Notes: generated by a model not told the origin, from the sequence alone. DNA of 64,000 nucleotides from Mytilus edulis (GCF_963676685.1 NC_092350.1:5631486-5695485), one strand, 5' to 3'. Positions 24,269-37,952 are shown, counted from the stretch's first letter. Translations and numbers: made by a program.

Positions 24269-25397
24269 ATGGACAATCGCATCTGGAAGTATAGTTTTAT
24301 ATCGGATGAGAATGATAATATATTGAAGATCTTCACCGCTGGTACTGTTTTATCATACCTGTCTATGATATTCAACCTTTTCGCTTTTTTAATATTGTGT
24401 CGGAAAAATTTGCGTTCACCTGCAACAATACTAATGCAGGGTTTGGCTCTAGCTGACTTTTTAACTGCATTATCATCATACGGACTTCAGCCCTTGTTTC
24501 AGAATAGATATAAGTGTTATCATACAGATATTACCGATTCTTATGAGTATGATTTAGAATACCCATGCTGTTCTGTTGCCGTATACTTGTCAATATCATC
24601 CACACTGTTTCATACTTCTAACCTGCTAACGACGTTTCTGGGGATGCAAAAAGTAATAGCAATTAGGTTTCCGATTTGGACCAGATTTCACCTGATAAAT
24701 CGCATAGCAGTCATTTGTTGTTTTATCACGTTTCTATTGTGTGTGCCTTTTAGTGTTCCACGATATTTTGTAATTGATTTCAAGTATGATTCAACTATAT
24801 GGTGTAAATTCTTCCAAATAACATTTAGCTACTGAAATACTCTTCGATGTATTACTTACTGATACAGACAATTCTAATGACAAGTGCTGTGTCATAATGA
24901 TGATGTAAGCTGTTTCCATCGTATTCAAATTAATCAACAATAGATTCAGTGGGCGGATGACAGAACATAGAAGACAAGAAAGAAGATCTGTTGTAATGGT
25001 AGTTCTTGTACTGATTGTATTTATAGTAACAGAAAAAAGTATGCTCGAACCTTTGGTTTTGTATAACGTATATAAGTGATGATTTTATAAGTCGTCATGC
25101 TGATGATAAGTTCTGGTCAATACATCTACTAATGAACTATGAGCAGTGTGCAGCAATGTTGATGGGCTTCTATTCAAATGATTCCGTTAAATCTTCAATG
25201 AAAAATGAAGATGAAAAGGTCCATGGGCAACAATATTTGCTTCTGATATCTTGGGCAAATCAAGGAATTTATACCTTGTTATGGAAACATTGAAAGTAAT
25301 AACAGTTTTAGGATGCTTGTCCAATTTTTTTATTTACATTATTATGAGTGCTAAACTCAGAAAAGAAGTAGCATCATTATTTAAAATAAACTGTTGA
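24269..25397 (+). pseudogene. GPCR-like receptor pseudogene (family member 1)
   Basis: From the ATG at 24269 the frame encodes MDNRIWKYSFISDENDN followed by TM1-TM4 of the receptor family seen intact at 52090-53229 (FNLFAF in TM1, LALADFLTALSSYGL in TM2, GMQKVIAIRFPIWT after TM3). A frameshift near 24825-24833 ends the frame at TFSY-stop. The next frame resumes with LLKYSSMYYLLIQT, then RMTEHRRQERRSVVMVV before TM6, and finally METLKVITVLGCLSNFFIYI with the natural stop at 25395-25397. Multiple frame changes make it non-functional. A GTG 33 bases upstream is in frame but is not a eukaryotic start. Confidence 0.9.
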
Positions 25398-28094
25398 ATT
25401 ATCAATCACTCACCGTTTTGAATTTCTCTTCGAGTTTTGATTTTTTTGCTATTTTACTTTTTACCACTTTTCTGACATAAATAACAATGAATCAAATACT
25501 TTTAAAGTTGAATGTAATAGACATATTGATTGATAGAGTGTAGTAACTGGAGGGAAGTAAAGGCAACAGTAGTATACCGCTGTTCGAAACTCATAAATCG
25601 ATTGAGAAAAAATAAATCTTGGTTACAGACTAAAACTGAGGGAAATACATCAAATATAAGAGGAAAACAACGACACAACAAAAACACAACATTTAAATGT
25701 AACACATAAAGGAACGAACTACAATATGGAAACTGTGTTTGTTTTATAAAAAAAGAAACACACAAAATAAAAACTGCTCAGGTTGTCAATAGTGAGTAAA
25801 AATCTACCATATTATTATATAAAAAAACACATGTAATTGCTGTGTAAGTTCTAAAACACTGCTGGCATTCGATACGATGATGTTGTGTCGTTTTAAGAAG
25901 ACAATCACTGCTTATTCAATATAATTAAATCGTAGATCGTAAAACATGTCGACCACAGATATCGGAAATAATATTTCTATTTATATTTGTATTATCATTT
26001 TGTGATAATCCATTGAACAGAAAAATATATCATTGTCCTGTCATTTTTGGTGCATATATATGTCTCTCTTCAAGCAATCAAGCAAGCTCTCTTTGATTTT
26101 CATCTGAATAAACAAAATCTGAAGGGCTGATTGTAAATTTTGGTCGGCGTCCATATTTTCTTAACAAAAGAACAAGATTAAAATATTCAGCTGATTTTAC
26201 AGAGTTATCTTCCTGTAGTATTATGTACTACTAGTATCTTACTGTTATTTCATTCTTAGTTTGATCCAGTATGCATTTAATGTTATTTTATTCTCAGTTT
26301 GTTCAATTGTTAGAATTTAATGTTTTTAAAACGTTCAGCTGATTTTACAGAGTTATCTCCCTGTACAGTTATATACCATCTTAATGTTATTTTATTCTTA
26401 GTTTGTTCTATTGTTAGAATTTTATGATATTGTAATGATATTGTAGTAAATCCTTGTTTGAATGAACCCTTGACATAATTGTTAAACGATATACCAAATA
26501 AAAAACGTACCAATTAGAACGTTTTTGAATACCTTTTGTAAACAGTATTTTAACTGAAAAGTTTCCATCGCCAATTAGGTATTTGTTGGTTGTAACCACA
26601 GTTCTAGAAAACACAACCTTGTACAATAATATAACAGCACAACTTACACATGCTGAATGCACTGTCAAAACAGTTGAAAAATGTTTGACTCATCAGATCT
26701 AAGTGAACCTGATGTTCAGTGGTTGTCGTTTGTTGGTATGGTTTATAAGTGTTTCTCGTTTTTTATATAGTTTACACCGTTGGGTTTCCTGTTGAATGGT
26801 TTTACACTAGTTATTGTTTGTGCCCTTTATAGCTTACTGTTCGGTGTGAGCCAAGACTCCGTGTTGAAGACCGTACTAATTAACTACGAAAGACTACTAA
26901 TAGATAAATCATATTCCCCAGACAGAAATTCCAATCAGTGAACAATAAATGAATATCCCCGCCAACATCCATCATTTTAAAAGAAACAATTTGCTACATG
27001 CTCTCATCATATAGCTATTCTTCTACTAAAAATGTTGAACTAAGATGCAAATTAATCGAGATAAGCTACTTTTGAGAGCAATACCATTCAAATATCTAAA
27101 CCTTTTACCTTTCTTATATTTCGCATTTAATCCCGGTATCTATGATGAGTCAATTTGTTATCTTTGAGCTTTTTGTGAGGCTGACAAGTACCATAAGATG
27201 CTATGTAATTTTGGTCAATGCTAAAGGCCATTCATTAACCTTAATGATGTAGGTATTAACGTCCTTATACTATAGTCTCTGTTGATAGTTGCCTTATTGA
27301 CAAACAAACCGCATACTTTTACTCTATATAAAAAAACATTTGTAAAGTTCTGGAAATTGATATTTCCTCCAACATACGGTCATAATGTCAAAGAGTACTA
27401 ATTATACGCCAATGCTTATCGACTTGATAGACATCGGCAGTCTAGTCTCGTTTGGAATGCATGAGATCCATAATTTTTTGTTGTTAATTTGATTTTTTCC
27501 TTTATCGATTTATGAGATTTCACACTTGGTTAACATCTATTGGATATAGTTTTACCACATATCAGCACCTGGTTTGTTTGCTTAATTTGTACATTGCTTA
27601 GTTGTGCTGTGTTTATATCGGATTTTAGCATAATACTCGAGTTGTTTAATCATATACTTCTATATATTTTTTAAATGTCTTTTTTAACAGATCCATTGTT
27701 TTGTTTCTTCTAGGTTCAGTGCAATGCAATGCGTTACATTTCACTTCAAATTGATTTATGGGTAAAATGAGACAAATTTAATCTGTTTCTTCCAACTCAC
27801 AATTTCACCGTAGACAATAATGCTTACCTTGTCCTTCTGATAGTAGCATAAGTAATGAATTATTTTTTAAAAGAAATAATAAAATGTTTTGTAATCATTT
27901 TAGTTTTAGGTCGTTAAAATAATTTCTTGGAATGATAGTAGTTCATTTGGAATGATAGCAGTGAAAATGTTGGCAGTTGATTTTTGAATATAAGTCGGGC
28001 GTTAATCTTAGTTCCTAGTATAAAAAGCAATTTTACATAAACATGGGTCGAAGAAAAACGCAAAATATAATCCACGTTGTGATTCTAAATCATA
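25398..28094. other. Repeat-rich intergenic region
   Basis: 25550-25720 is a minus-strand copy of family D (plus-strand copies 29460-29680 and 44700-44945; AATCGATTTATGA and CAGCGGTATACTACTG motifs). 26180-26250 and 26330-26420 form a ~145-bp-period direct repeat (TTCAGCTGATTTTACAGAG twice). 26695-26880 is family B. 27650-28094 is diverged but alignable upstream flank shared with 23900-24260, marking an old duplication of receptor 1. Confidence 0.55.
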
Positions 28095-28280
28095 ATGGTT
28101 CAGAAAAATTCACGTTCACATGCAACAATAATGATACAAGGTTTAGTCATAGCTGACTTTTAACCGCATTTTCATCGTGCATCATTCAGCCATTGTTCCA
28201 ATATAAATAGGAATGCAAAGATTCAGACGTTACCAAGTCTTATGATTGTGATTTACATATCTGAACTGTTATGTTTCCAT
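28095..28280 (+). pseudogene. GPCR-like receptor relic (family member 2)
   Basis: A short, decayed TM2-ECL1 segment: frame fragments read like RKN-RSHATIMIQGLVIAD, followed by a stop where DFLTA should be, then QPLFQ-like and YKC-like codons. It is recognisable only by comparison with 24400-24560. The upstream non-coding flank is also shared with that locus. Confidence 0.7.
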
Positions 28281-28689
28281 ATACCTGTAAAAGAGAGTCT
28301 AAAATTGACTTACAACGCCATAAATAAAAATAAAAAGACAAACAGACGGTACTCAAAACACAATATAGAAAACTGACGACTGAGTAACACTAACCCCACA
28401 AAAATAATACTATTCTTGTGTGCTCAGGAAGGTAAAGCAGATCCTGCTCCACATGTGACACCCATCGTGTTGCTCATGTCATAAGAAATAACCAAGTAAT
28501 AATTTTAATTTGATAGGTCACATTTAGAACAATTGATGCATGGAAGAAAGCAACCGTTAAACGTTTGCTTTAGTTTCAGAGGTATAAGTCAAAACTGCAT
28601 TTTACCCCCTGTGTTCTATTTGTAGCTAAACTTTTTTTGACTTGCGTCTTTCCAAAAGGACAAAGTAGGACAATTATAAGTCACTATAC

Positions 28690-29400
28690 GAACAGTAACA
28701 GTATATCATCGACTACTGTAACCGCGGTATTATATCATTGGTTATCTTGACTAGCATATCTCAATTCACTATTGTGTCCGTCATATTATATCATTGACTA
28801 CTGTAAACGTGGTATTATATCATTGATTATCCTGACTGGCATTAATCAATATAATATTGTGTCCATCATATTATATCATTGACTATTGTGGCCGTCATAT
28901 TATATCATTGACGATTGTGTCCATTATCTTAATATTCAATTTTCTAGTTTGATCACCATCTTCTATCATTGCATATCGTTTCCGACATCTCTTTCATTAT
29001 TGCGTATCGTTACCGACATCTTTCATTATTGCGTATCGTTACCGACATCTTTCATTATTGCGTATCGTTACCGACATCTTTCATAATTGCGTATCATTAC
29101 CGACATCTCTTTCATCATTACGTATCGTTACCGACATCTCGTTCATCATTGTGTATTGTTACTGACATCTCTTTCATTATTGCGTATCGTTACCGACATC
29201 TCTTTCATCATTGCGTATCGTTACCGACATCTCTTTCATCATTGCGTATCGTTACCGACATCTCTTTTCTCATTGCGTTCTGTTACCGACATGTTTCATC
29301 ATTGCGTATCGTTACCAACATCTTTTTTCATTGCGTATCGTTACCGACATCTTTATCAATGACGTTCAAATTCGTAACCGCCATCTTATATCATTGACTT
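28690..29400. repeat. Two-part minisatellite array
   Basis: 28690-28925 has diverged ~35-bp units (TATTATATCATTGACTAnTG...CCGTCAT). 28968-29370 has ~13 cleaner 27-32-bp units (ATTGCGTATCGTTACCGACA then TCT-TTCATC). The units are related through a shared ATCATTG...TACCGNCAT skeleton. The histidine/arginine-rich open frames here in several frames are repeat translation, not genes. Confidence 0.9.
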
Positions 29401-29459
29401 TCGTAACCAACATTTATTTTATTTTATTGGCTAACCACACAACCAGATTCAACCCAGCA

Positions 29460-29690
29460 TTTTGTTTGATTGCCCTGTACCAATTCAGGAATATGACTGT
29501 TGTTATCTGATGGTTCATTCAATGTATGTTGCATTTTTTGAAGCACTTCTGTGTTCTGTAATTGCGATGTTTTGCTCTTGTAGTTGATGTGTTTTCCTTC
29601 GTTTTATTTTTTTACCTGGATTTTTTTTCCCTCAATCGGTTTATGACAATTGAACAGTGGTATACTACTGTTGTCTTAATTTATGTAAAT
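29460..29690 (+). repeat. Interspersed repeat family D, plus-strand copy
   Basis: Starts TGTACCAATTCAGGAATATG and ends near CAATTGAACAGTGGTATACTACTG. Same order of blocks as 44700-44945 and, inverted, 25550-25720. Confidence 0.7.
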
Positions 29691-31762
29691 CAGGTAACAT
29701 TACAAACACATTGTGGTATATTCATGTTAAAATCAGATAAAAGACGGGCTTCATATTGCCCAGCCTCACATCATTCCTTATATTATTCCCGTGTTCGTGT
29801 TATGAATCAGATATGTTTATTGTTTGTTGATGCGACGTTGATATCATCCATTGTTTGAATACCCTTAAAACTGCCTTATTATACCACAGCGGAACTTGTC
29901 ATGTTGACGACTCAAAGGAGCAGCGTAACTAAATATAATTAAGGTCTTTACATGGTTATGATGTTTTCGTTTGATTAGAGTATTACTATAAACTAAAGGC
30001 CTCAGATCACAATTAATTCCCTTTGTTCGTGGTCTAGGAATATAGTTCCCAATTATTATATAGGGTATTTCTTTCCAAGATCTGTCTACTATTTTCTTTG
30101 AAATGTTTACTATTTAAGTGGTCCTATCAGTTGCATATATATTGAAATAAGTAAAACATGTGGAAAAAAAATATTGTTGAAAGTGAAAGTAGTGATTTGG
30201 CCAAACTGAAAGTAGGGTAGAAATTAGCCTTCGTCATTTATTCAAGATTCAAATCCTACCATTGGCATGCTAATAGGGCCCTCAAAAGAAAAAGCACTGA
30301 TGGATTGTCCTGGGACAAGCATAGAATAATAATGGTCTATAAGCAGTTAAATTTATTTCATGTTTGTGGCGGTGCAAATTTTTTAATTCACTTTGACTTT
30401 AACTAAAAAATGCATTGTAGCCAAGGGGAAGAATAATTGTGTTCTGAGGCCTAAAGTAATACAAATATATGAAAAGGGAGACAACAAAAACAGTGCGTAC
30501 AGTATATATAGATTTCTTCTGTAAAGAATTTTAAGAGATAGAGGATCATTCATGTCTAAATGCACGAAAACAACAGCCCTTAGCTAGACCTATTTGAAGT
30601 GTTTATCTATTTTATAACTATATCTATAGGACCTTAATTATAAAAAGATTTTATTTTGCAAAGCCTGAAAATATGGATGCATTCCTGGTAAACTTAAATA
30701 TCCTTAAAAACCTTTTCTAAAAGGTTACAATTTAACACTCTAATTAGATCTTTGAATATTATTCTAATTGTTATAAATATTGATTTTGTTAACCAACTCT
30801 AGATATAGTTGGAATATACATATTCATATTCACGGTTCTATGAACTTCCGATACCTGCATCTTGGATGCACAAGGTCAGGAGTTTCTCTCACTATGAGTG
30901 ACACAATTACACTATTAAATTCATTGGATATTGGATGTGTACGGATTGATATGTTTGTCTCAAGTACGTGATATTTTTATAATTTGTTATTTGCTCTGAA
31001 TTAACTATCAGTAACTGAGGAAAACTTAGTTTTCCAGTTTTTACTTAAATCGTTTACGACCATAACACAGACAGATTGTTTAAAATTCCTCGTTGGTAAA
31101 TGTGGATACTGAGATCTACACAAACAAAACATGACTTATAGGGTTTTGTCTGAAAAGATAATAATATATTTTAGTGGAGTTGGACAATAGTTTAGCAACA
31201 GTTTAAGATGGTTCTTTGAAACAATTTGTATCAATGCTCTCTGTGTCTGATTCGACCGTTGACCAGATGACATTTATGTCATGCATGCACGAAATAATAA
31301 ATGTACACAGTTTTAAGTACTTTAATATGATAATACCTTATAATGTACTGCAAGTTTATTGCTACAAGAGAAAGCACTGTCTTGTAATAGTCAACATGTA
31401 GTGTTAACATAGAAATAGTCTACAGTCAATGATAAAAGATATTAACTGTGCAATTGATCGTGTAATGTTAATAAACAATAATGCACATTCATGATACAGA
31501 TTAAAGATATCCTATGATAATTAATAATAAAACAGTAGCCCATTGTCAGACGTTAATTATGCGTCAATAGTTAACTGAATTTCATATTTCGTAATAGATA
31601 AGTCTACTAGTATTTAAATTCGAAAATTAAAACAGAATGATAGCTGACGACCTTTGTCATATATGTTAACATTTAAAATATATCTAATTTCTCATTTGCT
31701 TATCAAAATATTTCTAAATTAGGCTAGTTGAATTATTCACGAAAGAACCTCAACAATAGGCT
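29691..31762. other. Intergenic, no gene recognised
   Basis: AT-rich sequence with only short open frames (for example 30780-30971) that lack recognisable motifs. No clear repeat family was identified. Confidence 0.4.
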
Positions 31763-32836
31763 CTAGCTTGACCGATTACGTGGATTTTTAAAGAAAGAAC
31801 AAATTTCGATTCTCAACTTGCTACTCATTAAAATATAAATAACAAAGTTTGAAAGACATCCAATTAGGTTTAAAAATTTCATGCTTTCCATTAAAAAGGA
31901 GAAAAGAATATTTGCGCTTGCTAATTTACCCCATCCGCTATTCAATAGAGCCATCATCCACGCCATTCCTTTTTCATATCTTATAAGCAAATCTCCTAAA
32001 AAGAAACTTTTTATCCCGTTATCAGCATCAGAATACTCAACAAAAAACCATACATACAAAATAACTTTAGGAATTTCTGATATAAGAAAAACCACGAGGA
32101 TTATAACTACCATTATCACAGATCTCCTTTCCCGTTTTCTCTGCTCCGTCATTTGAGTCCGAAATTTATTAGTTACTAATTTGTAGGTGATAAAAACTGT
32201 ACATAAAAGCATAATAAAACAACAAAATAAAATTATGACAATTTGAATTAGAAAATAATAAAATGAGGAATATTCTAACAAGACTGATACCTCTAGATTA
32301 ACGGAACAGGCAGAATTGTAATTTACGATATCGAAAACGAAATGTCGCGGGAAGCTTATGATAATTGAAAACAAGAAACACACAACACAGCATATGGTGG
32401 ATTTTTTGTTTGTCAGATGTACTTTAGTCCAAATAGGAAACTTGATTGCCACAACTTTCTGTATGCCGAGACATGTTGTGATGATGACGGACAAGGTATG
32501 AAATGTGAAAGACAACAATAACAAATGTGTCGCAATGAGACAGTATGGGTATGGTAAATAACACAAGTATGCATTATCATCGCTGTGGAAACTACAATCA
32601 TACTGTAACTGAAACAATGGTTCGAAACCGTAGGTTAGCATCGCTGTAAGAAAATCCGCTAAGGCTAGGCCTTGCATGAGTATCGTTGAAGGGGACAGTA
32701 GGTTTCTTCGAAAAAGTATACAAAACACACAGCTGTTAAGTAGCATAGATACATAAGTTATAACACATCCGACAATATACATATCCAATAAATACTTGTC
32801 TTTATCGACAAAAAATCCATATCTTACCCAATTCAT
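31763..32836 (-). CDS. Intact single-exon class-A GPCR-like receptor, 357 aa (family member 3)
   Basis: The first ATG (32834-32836) gives MNWVRYGFFVDKDKYLL. Seven hydrophobic segments fall near residues 20-42, 49-71, 98-125, 146-166, 190-217, 238-264 and 311-338. Class-A landmarks: Asn34 in TM1, LALADFLTA with Asp61 in TM2, a likely disulphide between Cys99 and Cys177, Pro134 after TM3, and SNFVIY (329-334) where NPxxY is expected. The DRY motif is replaced by Gln126-Lys127-Val128, and the TM6 CWxP by SEIP (253-256). The TM6 and TM7 variants recall the FMRFamide/myosuppressin/Srw-type peptide receptors; that placement is inference and the ligand is unknown. It has no intron and no lesion. It lies in a local array with five relatives, mostly broken. 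A TTG 18 bases upstream is in frame but unlikely as a start. Confidence 0.9.
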   Translation of the reverse strand: MNWVRYGFFVDKDKYLLDMYIVGCVITYVSMLLNSCVFCILFRRNLLSPSTILMQGLALADFLTAMLTYGFEPLFQLQYDCSFHSDDNAYLCYLPYPYCLIATHLLLLSFTFHTLSVIITTCLGIQKVVAIKFPIWTKVHLTNKKSTICCVVCFLFSIIISFPRHFVFDIVNYNSACSVNLEVSVLLEYSSFYYFLIQIVIILFCCFIMLLCTVFITYKLVTNKFRTQMTEQRKRERRSVIMVVIILVVFLISEIPKVILYVWFFVEYSDADNGIKSFFLGDLLIRYEKGMAWMMALLNSGWGKLASANILFSFLMESMKFLNLIGCLSNFVIYILMSSKLRIEICSFFKNPRNRSS

Positions 32837-33813
<977 letters not shown>

Positions 33814-34064
33814 AAAAGGTCATTCAAACTGGAAAAAGAAACTGGCAACTTCACTTCAATTTTTTAATTACAAAAACATCAAAATAAGAAATAAAAACAC
33901 AACTTAGAAAATTATAGACTAAGATTACTGTTTGTCTCAACGTCTGATACGTGGCAACATTATTCATGATATATGTTGCCTTGCTTTTGGATAACTATCC
34001 ATTAGTTTGTTAAAACACTAAAGATACAAGTTTCCATTAAAGATCAATTAATGGTATATTATTA

Positions 34065-34204
34065 GTTACATAGTGTGCTAGTGACCTAATACGGTATATG
34101 TGGGGTGAGTAAATTCCATATGGGGTGAAAGCGAAGCTCGAATCCCCATATGAAATTTACTGACCCCATATATACCGTATTACGTCACTAGCACACTAGG
34201 TAAC
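34065..34204. repeat. 140-bp near-perfect palindrome
   Basis: GTTACATAGTGTGCTAGTGA at the left edge is mirrored by TCACTAGCACACTAGGTAAC at the right. The arms continue inward through TAATACGGTATATGTGGGG and CCATATGGGG to an ~18-nt centre (TGAAAGCGAAGCTCGAAT). A few small mismatches exist. It probably forms a hairpin and is likely a short foldback element. Confidence 0.88.
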
Positions 34205-35104
34205 GAATTTATCTTACCGACTATCTGAACGTGTGAAATTAAGACTAGTGATTCTCAAAATGAGCAAGTCTTCATTCTGTAAGCATTAAGAAAATACTTC
34301 CATTGATCCTACAAAAACAGATGTCAACAATAACGACTTGTAAGGTTTAAATGTGTTTTATGAATTTATTTCAATCTTAATCATCAATTTCTTCGTCTGT
34401 TGGAAGATTTTTTCTCAGTACCGTTTTGTTTTTATAAAGGGACATAACACCTTTACTAACCGTGTATGAAATAAGCCCCGCCTCCTTCTTACCTAGTATG
34501 GAATATACAGGGACGTAACTCCACTACTAACCGTGAATGAGATAAGATCCGCCTCCCTACTACCCTAATATCAAATATACACGGTTCGCAGGCGGACGCT
34601 TTTAACCAATCATATTCCTGGAAATGTATAGGAGGTAAGATAAAATAAGATCTCCATACAGCAGACACCAATTAGATATAAACCATAACGTTTTATTAGC
34701 TATACAAATCCCTACAATAAACCATTGTAAACTAGCTGAAATTAGTAAATTGGTGTTATTTCTTTTCATATATGCATATAGAATTAAATAAGTAAATTAA
34801 AAATCGCGTGCTATAAATTTCCGAAATGAACGCATCGAACCATTTAAAAGACTACATACTAAGTCTATGTCAATTGTCAAAATGTGTCGATTGTAATTCC
34901 GATTTATCTACTTAATAAAGCAAAATGAACATGTAAACTATCCAATTAACATTTCATGTAACTTTATGTTTACAATTTTCGAAAAGTACTTACAGTAAAA
35001 AGTAGGAGTGCTTGAGAAAAATAGGAGAAAAATAGAAACCACGAGGCAATCAAACCCCATGGATAGAAGAAACATGAAGTAAACAAAAAACCGAGAGGGA
35101 GGTC
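34205..35104. other. Non-coding; local repeat around ACCGTG-ATGA-ATAAG
   Basis: ACTAACCGTGTATGAAATAA (34454 on) and ACTAACCGTGAATGAGATAA (34526 on) are two nearby copies followed by CCGCCTCC, about 71 bases apart. No gene seen. Confidence 0.5.
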
Positions 35105-35380
35105 TTAACTACTTAAAAGAGTGACGAAAGATACCAAAGGGACAGTCAAACTCATAAATCGAAAATAAACTGACAACGCCATGGCCCAAAATGAAAAAGA
35201 CAAACAGACAACAATAGCACACACAACATAGAAAACTAAAGAATAAGCAACACGAACCCCCCAAAAAACTAGGGGTGATCTCAGGTGCTCCGTAAGGGTA
35301 AGCAGATCCTGCTCCACATGTGGCACCCGTCGTGTTGCATATTTTATAACAAAACCGGCAAATAGTCTTATTCGGAATTT
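35105..35380 (-). mobile_element. Naiad 3'-UTR relic, minus strand
   Basis: Reverse complement of the 3' end of the actin-embedded Naiad fragment (7740-7986), including TGTGGAGCAGGATCTGCTTA and CCATGGCGTTGTCAGTT. The minus-strand open frames (35105-35405) are translations of this UTR. Confidence 0.85.
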
Positions 35381-35925
35381 GTATTTGTTTGGAAGGAATA
35401 CTCATTTGAATAATAGCTGAAGGAATCGTTGTATGGTTTCCAAATTGACATTTTGACTAAATGTACTTTTATTGGGCAAGCGATGCATCCATAGCAGGAT
35501 ACGCCTGTTGACTTTACCTTTGAATTTATGCCATTCCTTCAGTTTTTGTTTGCTACCTGGATTTATCTCTTGAAAATCGATAAACGAGATTTCATCATCG
35601 GTAATCATTATAATAACAAAAGAACATGGCCCGTATGCATAAAACATCTTTACTTAAGTATTCCTTAGACTTAGATTTCACTAAGTATTCCCTTAGTTAA
35701 GTAAAAATCTGAAGTCGTATGCATAAACTCACTTAAGTCTTCACTTAACTAAGGAATACTTAAATCGGAACCTTTCTCTTATTACCGTATGATATATATG
35801 ATTATATTAGCTCATCGCATGTACTGATCATCCGTTATGATTATTTACATTGATTGATCAATACATATGATACTGTTATTAAGATTTGGGTTAAATTGAT
35901 ATCGGTATGTTAAACAATTCAGTTT

Positions 35926-36226
35926 AATCCCGCTGCAAATGTTTGCACCTGTCCTAAGTCAGGAATCTGATGTACAGTAGTTGTCGTTTGTTTATGTAAT
36001 ATATACGTGTTTCTCGTTTCTCGTTTTGTTTATATAGATTAGACCGTTGGTTTTCCCGTTTGAATGGTTTTACACTAATAATTTTGGGGCCCTTTATAGC
36101 TTGTTGTTCGGTGTGAGCCAAGGCTCCGTGTTGAAGGCCGTACTTTAACCTATAATGGTTTACTTTTTAAATTGTTATCTGTATGGAGAGTTGTCTCATT
36201 GGCACTCACACCACATCTTCCTATAT
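35926..36226 (+). repeat. Family B repeat nested in the 2.2-kb element
   Basis: Matches 12800-13105 and 48105-48583: GGCTCCGTGTTGAAGGCCGT and GAGTTGTCTCATTGGCACTC blocks, ending CCACATCTTCCTAT. Its position inside the TIR element means it inserted later or was captured. Confidence 0.75.
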
Positions 36227-36863
36227 CTAATAGCTGAAAACGGATGAAAACTTAATGCATAAGAGAAAAGGCTGACGTTTTGATGTTTCCAAAACTACTT
36301 AATTTTAATGCATTCTTCATGGATGTTATATTTTTTAGAGACAACAATATTATCTAAACTCTAACAAAACATGATAAATATTCCAATGGCGTAGCACTAG
36401 TGTAGCATTGTAAGCAAGACTACTGCTTACAAATAAATTTGAGACCCCTGATTGGGTTTTAAAAAATCTATTTCAATTTGAAATAATCATTTTTATCATT
36501 TACCTTTTACAACAAAAAAAGGGGATAAGATAAATTTTCCACGAATCCATACAAAAACAATGGCATTTTTCAAAAAAGGTCCTACAATCTTAATTAAGAC
36601 ACATTGCTATATGCACGGCAAGGTATTATCAAAATCTTAGTGCGATTATCACTTTTAGCTAACAGCAATTGCATTTATATGCGGTTAAGGTATCATAAAG
36701 ACGTTATATAATAAAATTTCGAATTGCATGGCAGTTGCAGATCCAGGGTCGGGGTCCTTTGGTTGGAACCCCCCATTTTTAAACGATCAATCCATTTGAA
36801 TGGGGACAGTTTGTTGGAACCCCAATTTTGAAAATGGCTTGATCCGACCCTGCAAAGGTTAGT

Positions 36864-37000
36864 AGTGGCGGATCCAGTAAGTTTCACAAAGAGGGAGGGG
36901 GCACTGTCTGCCATAAGAGCTCCAATGATTTCCTTATTAATGAACCAAATTTTCCCCTCAAAAGGGATGTCCCTACCACCCTCCCTTAAATCCACCACTG
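36864..37000. repeat. Small TIR repeat with AGTGGCGGATCCA end
   Basis: AGTGGCGGATCCA at 36864 is mirrored by TAAATCCACCACT at 36988-37000, with further inverted GGGAGGG/CCCTCCC inside. A related stretch (GGGCGGATCCAGTC) is at 57177. This end type is common among invertebrate MITEs. Confidence 0.6.
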
Positions 37001-37833
37001 GGTAGGTCTTAAAACTTTCCGATTTTGTAAGTGAAACAAATTCAAGGGAAATTTGCCTTACAGCTTTAGAATAAAACTAAATAATTGAAAATTCAACCGA
37101 TGCCACTCACACACACTCGCACACAGAAAACATGCAAGATTTTGCATGCATGGCGTCTTCATCTCTCTCTTTCTTTTCATACTGTCTTTTTTTACTAACG
37201 ATAACAATTGATACCACCAGGCGTATTTAAGAGATCAACGTTATAAGGTATGTGTGTTAACATGCACGTACAGAGTAAACAAAAGAAAATAATAGCACGA
37301 ATTCCACGCGTTTAAAAAATGAGTACTTTTCGGTACACACAACAACGTGATTGACAAATAAGGGTAGGATAGAATTAATTGAATATATCATCCCTCTGTT
37401 ATCACTTGATTTGTTGATTATACGTGATTTTAAGAAAATTACGATGATCGTTAAAATTAAGCAACAAACAAACGAATTATTAGTATTTTATCACTGAGAT
37501 GATTATTTAATCACTTAAATTTTATCTATGCTATTAATGTTCTGCAAAAAAATCATACTTTCAACTGATTTTACTATTTTTAAAAATTTAAGGTAGCTCT
37601 ATAGGTACCTTAGACTTAAGTCAATTCTTAGGCGTTTTCTTAGTATAAGGAGTTTTATGCATACCACTTAAGCTTTGTGGGCGTGACTTAAAACAACTAA
37701 GATTGTACTAAGGAAATACTTACTTTAAGACTTTTTATGCATACCACTTAGATAAAAAGGGCGGAGTTTCCTTAACTTAAGTGTTGTTAACTAAGGAAAA
37801 TCTTAACTTAAGTAGATTTATGCATACGGGCCC

Positions 37834-37952
37834 AGAACTCCGAGGAAAATTCAAGACAGAAAGTCCGTAGTCAAATGGCAAAATCAAAAAATCAAACACA
37901 TCAATCAAATGGCTAACATCTGTCATATACCTGGCTTGGTACATGCATTTTC
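37834..37952 (-). repeat. Interspersed repeat family C, minus-strand copy
   Basis: AGAACTCCGAGGAAAATTCA through CTGGCTTGGTACATGCATTT matches the family described at 18321, inverted. Confidence 0.75.

Larger units (their letters stand above)
35629..37832. mobile_element. 2.2-kb non-autonomous TIR element with ACTTAAGT/ATGCATAC subterminal repeats
   Basis: Both ends begin GGCCCGTATGCATAAA in inverted orientation. The first ~150 bp and last ~230 bp are packed with ACTTAAG(T), CTAAGGAA and TTATGCATAC motifs in both orientations, a subterminal-repeat design typical of cut-and-paste transposons whose transposase binds clustered sites. No transposase frame exists. Nested inside are a family B copy (35926-36226) and another small TIR repeat (36864-37000). 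The family C fragment at 37834 abuts the right end. Confidence 0.78.

Noticed and set aside
28886-29510. His/Arg/Ser-rich repeat proteins of 66-142 residues in three frames
   Set aside because: All three frames are open over the same tandem repeat, a sign of low-complexity translation, not coding.
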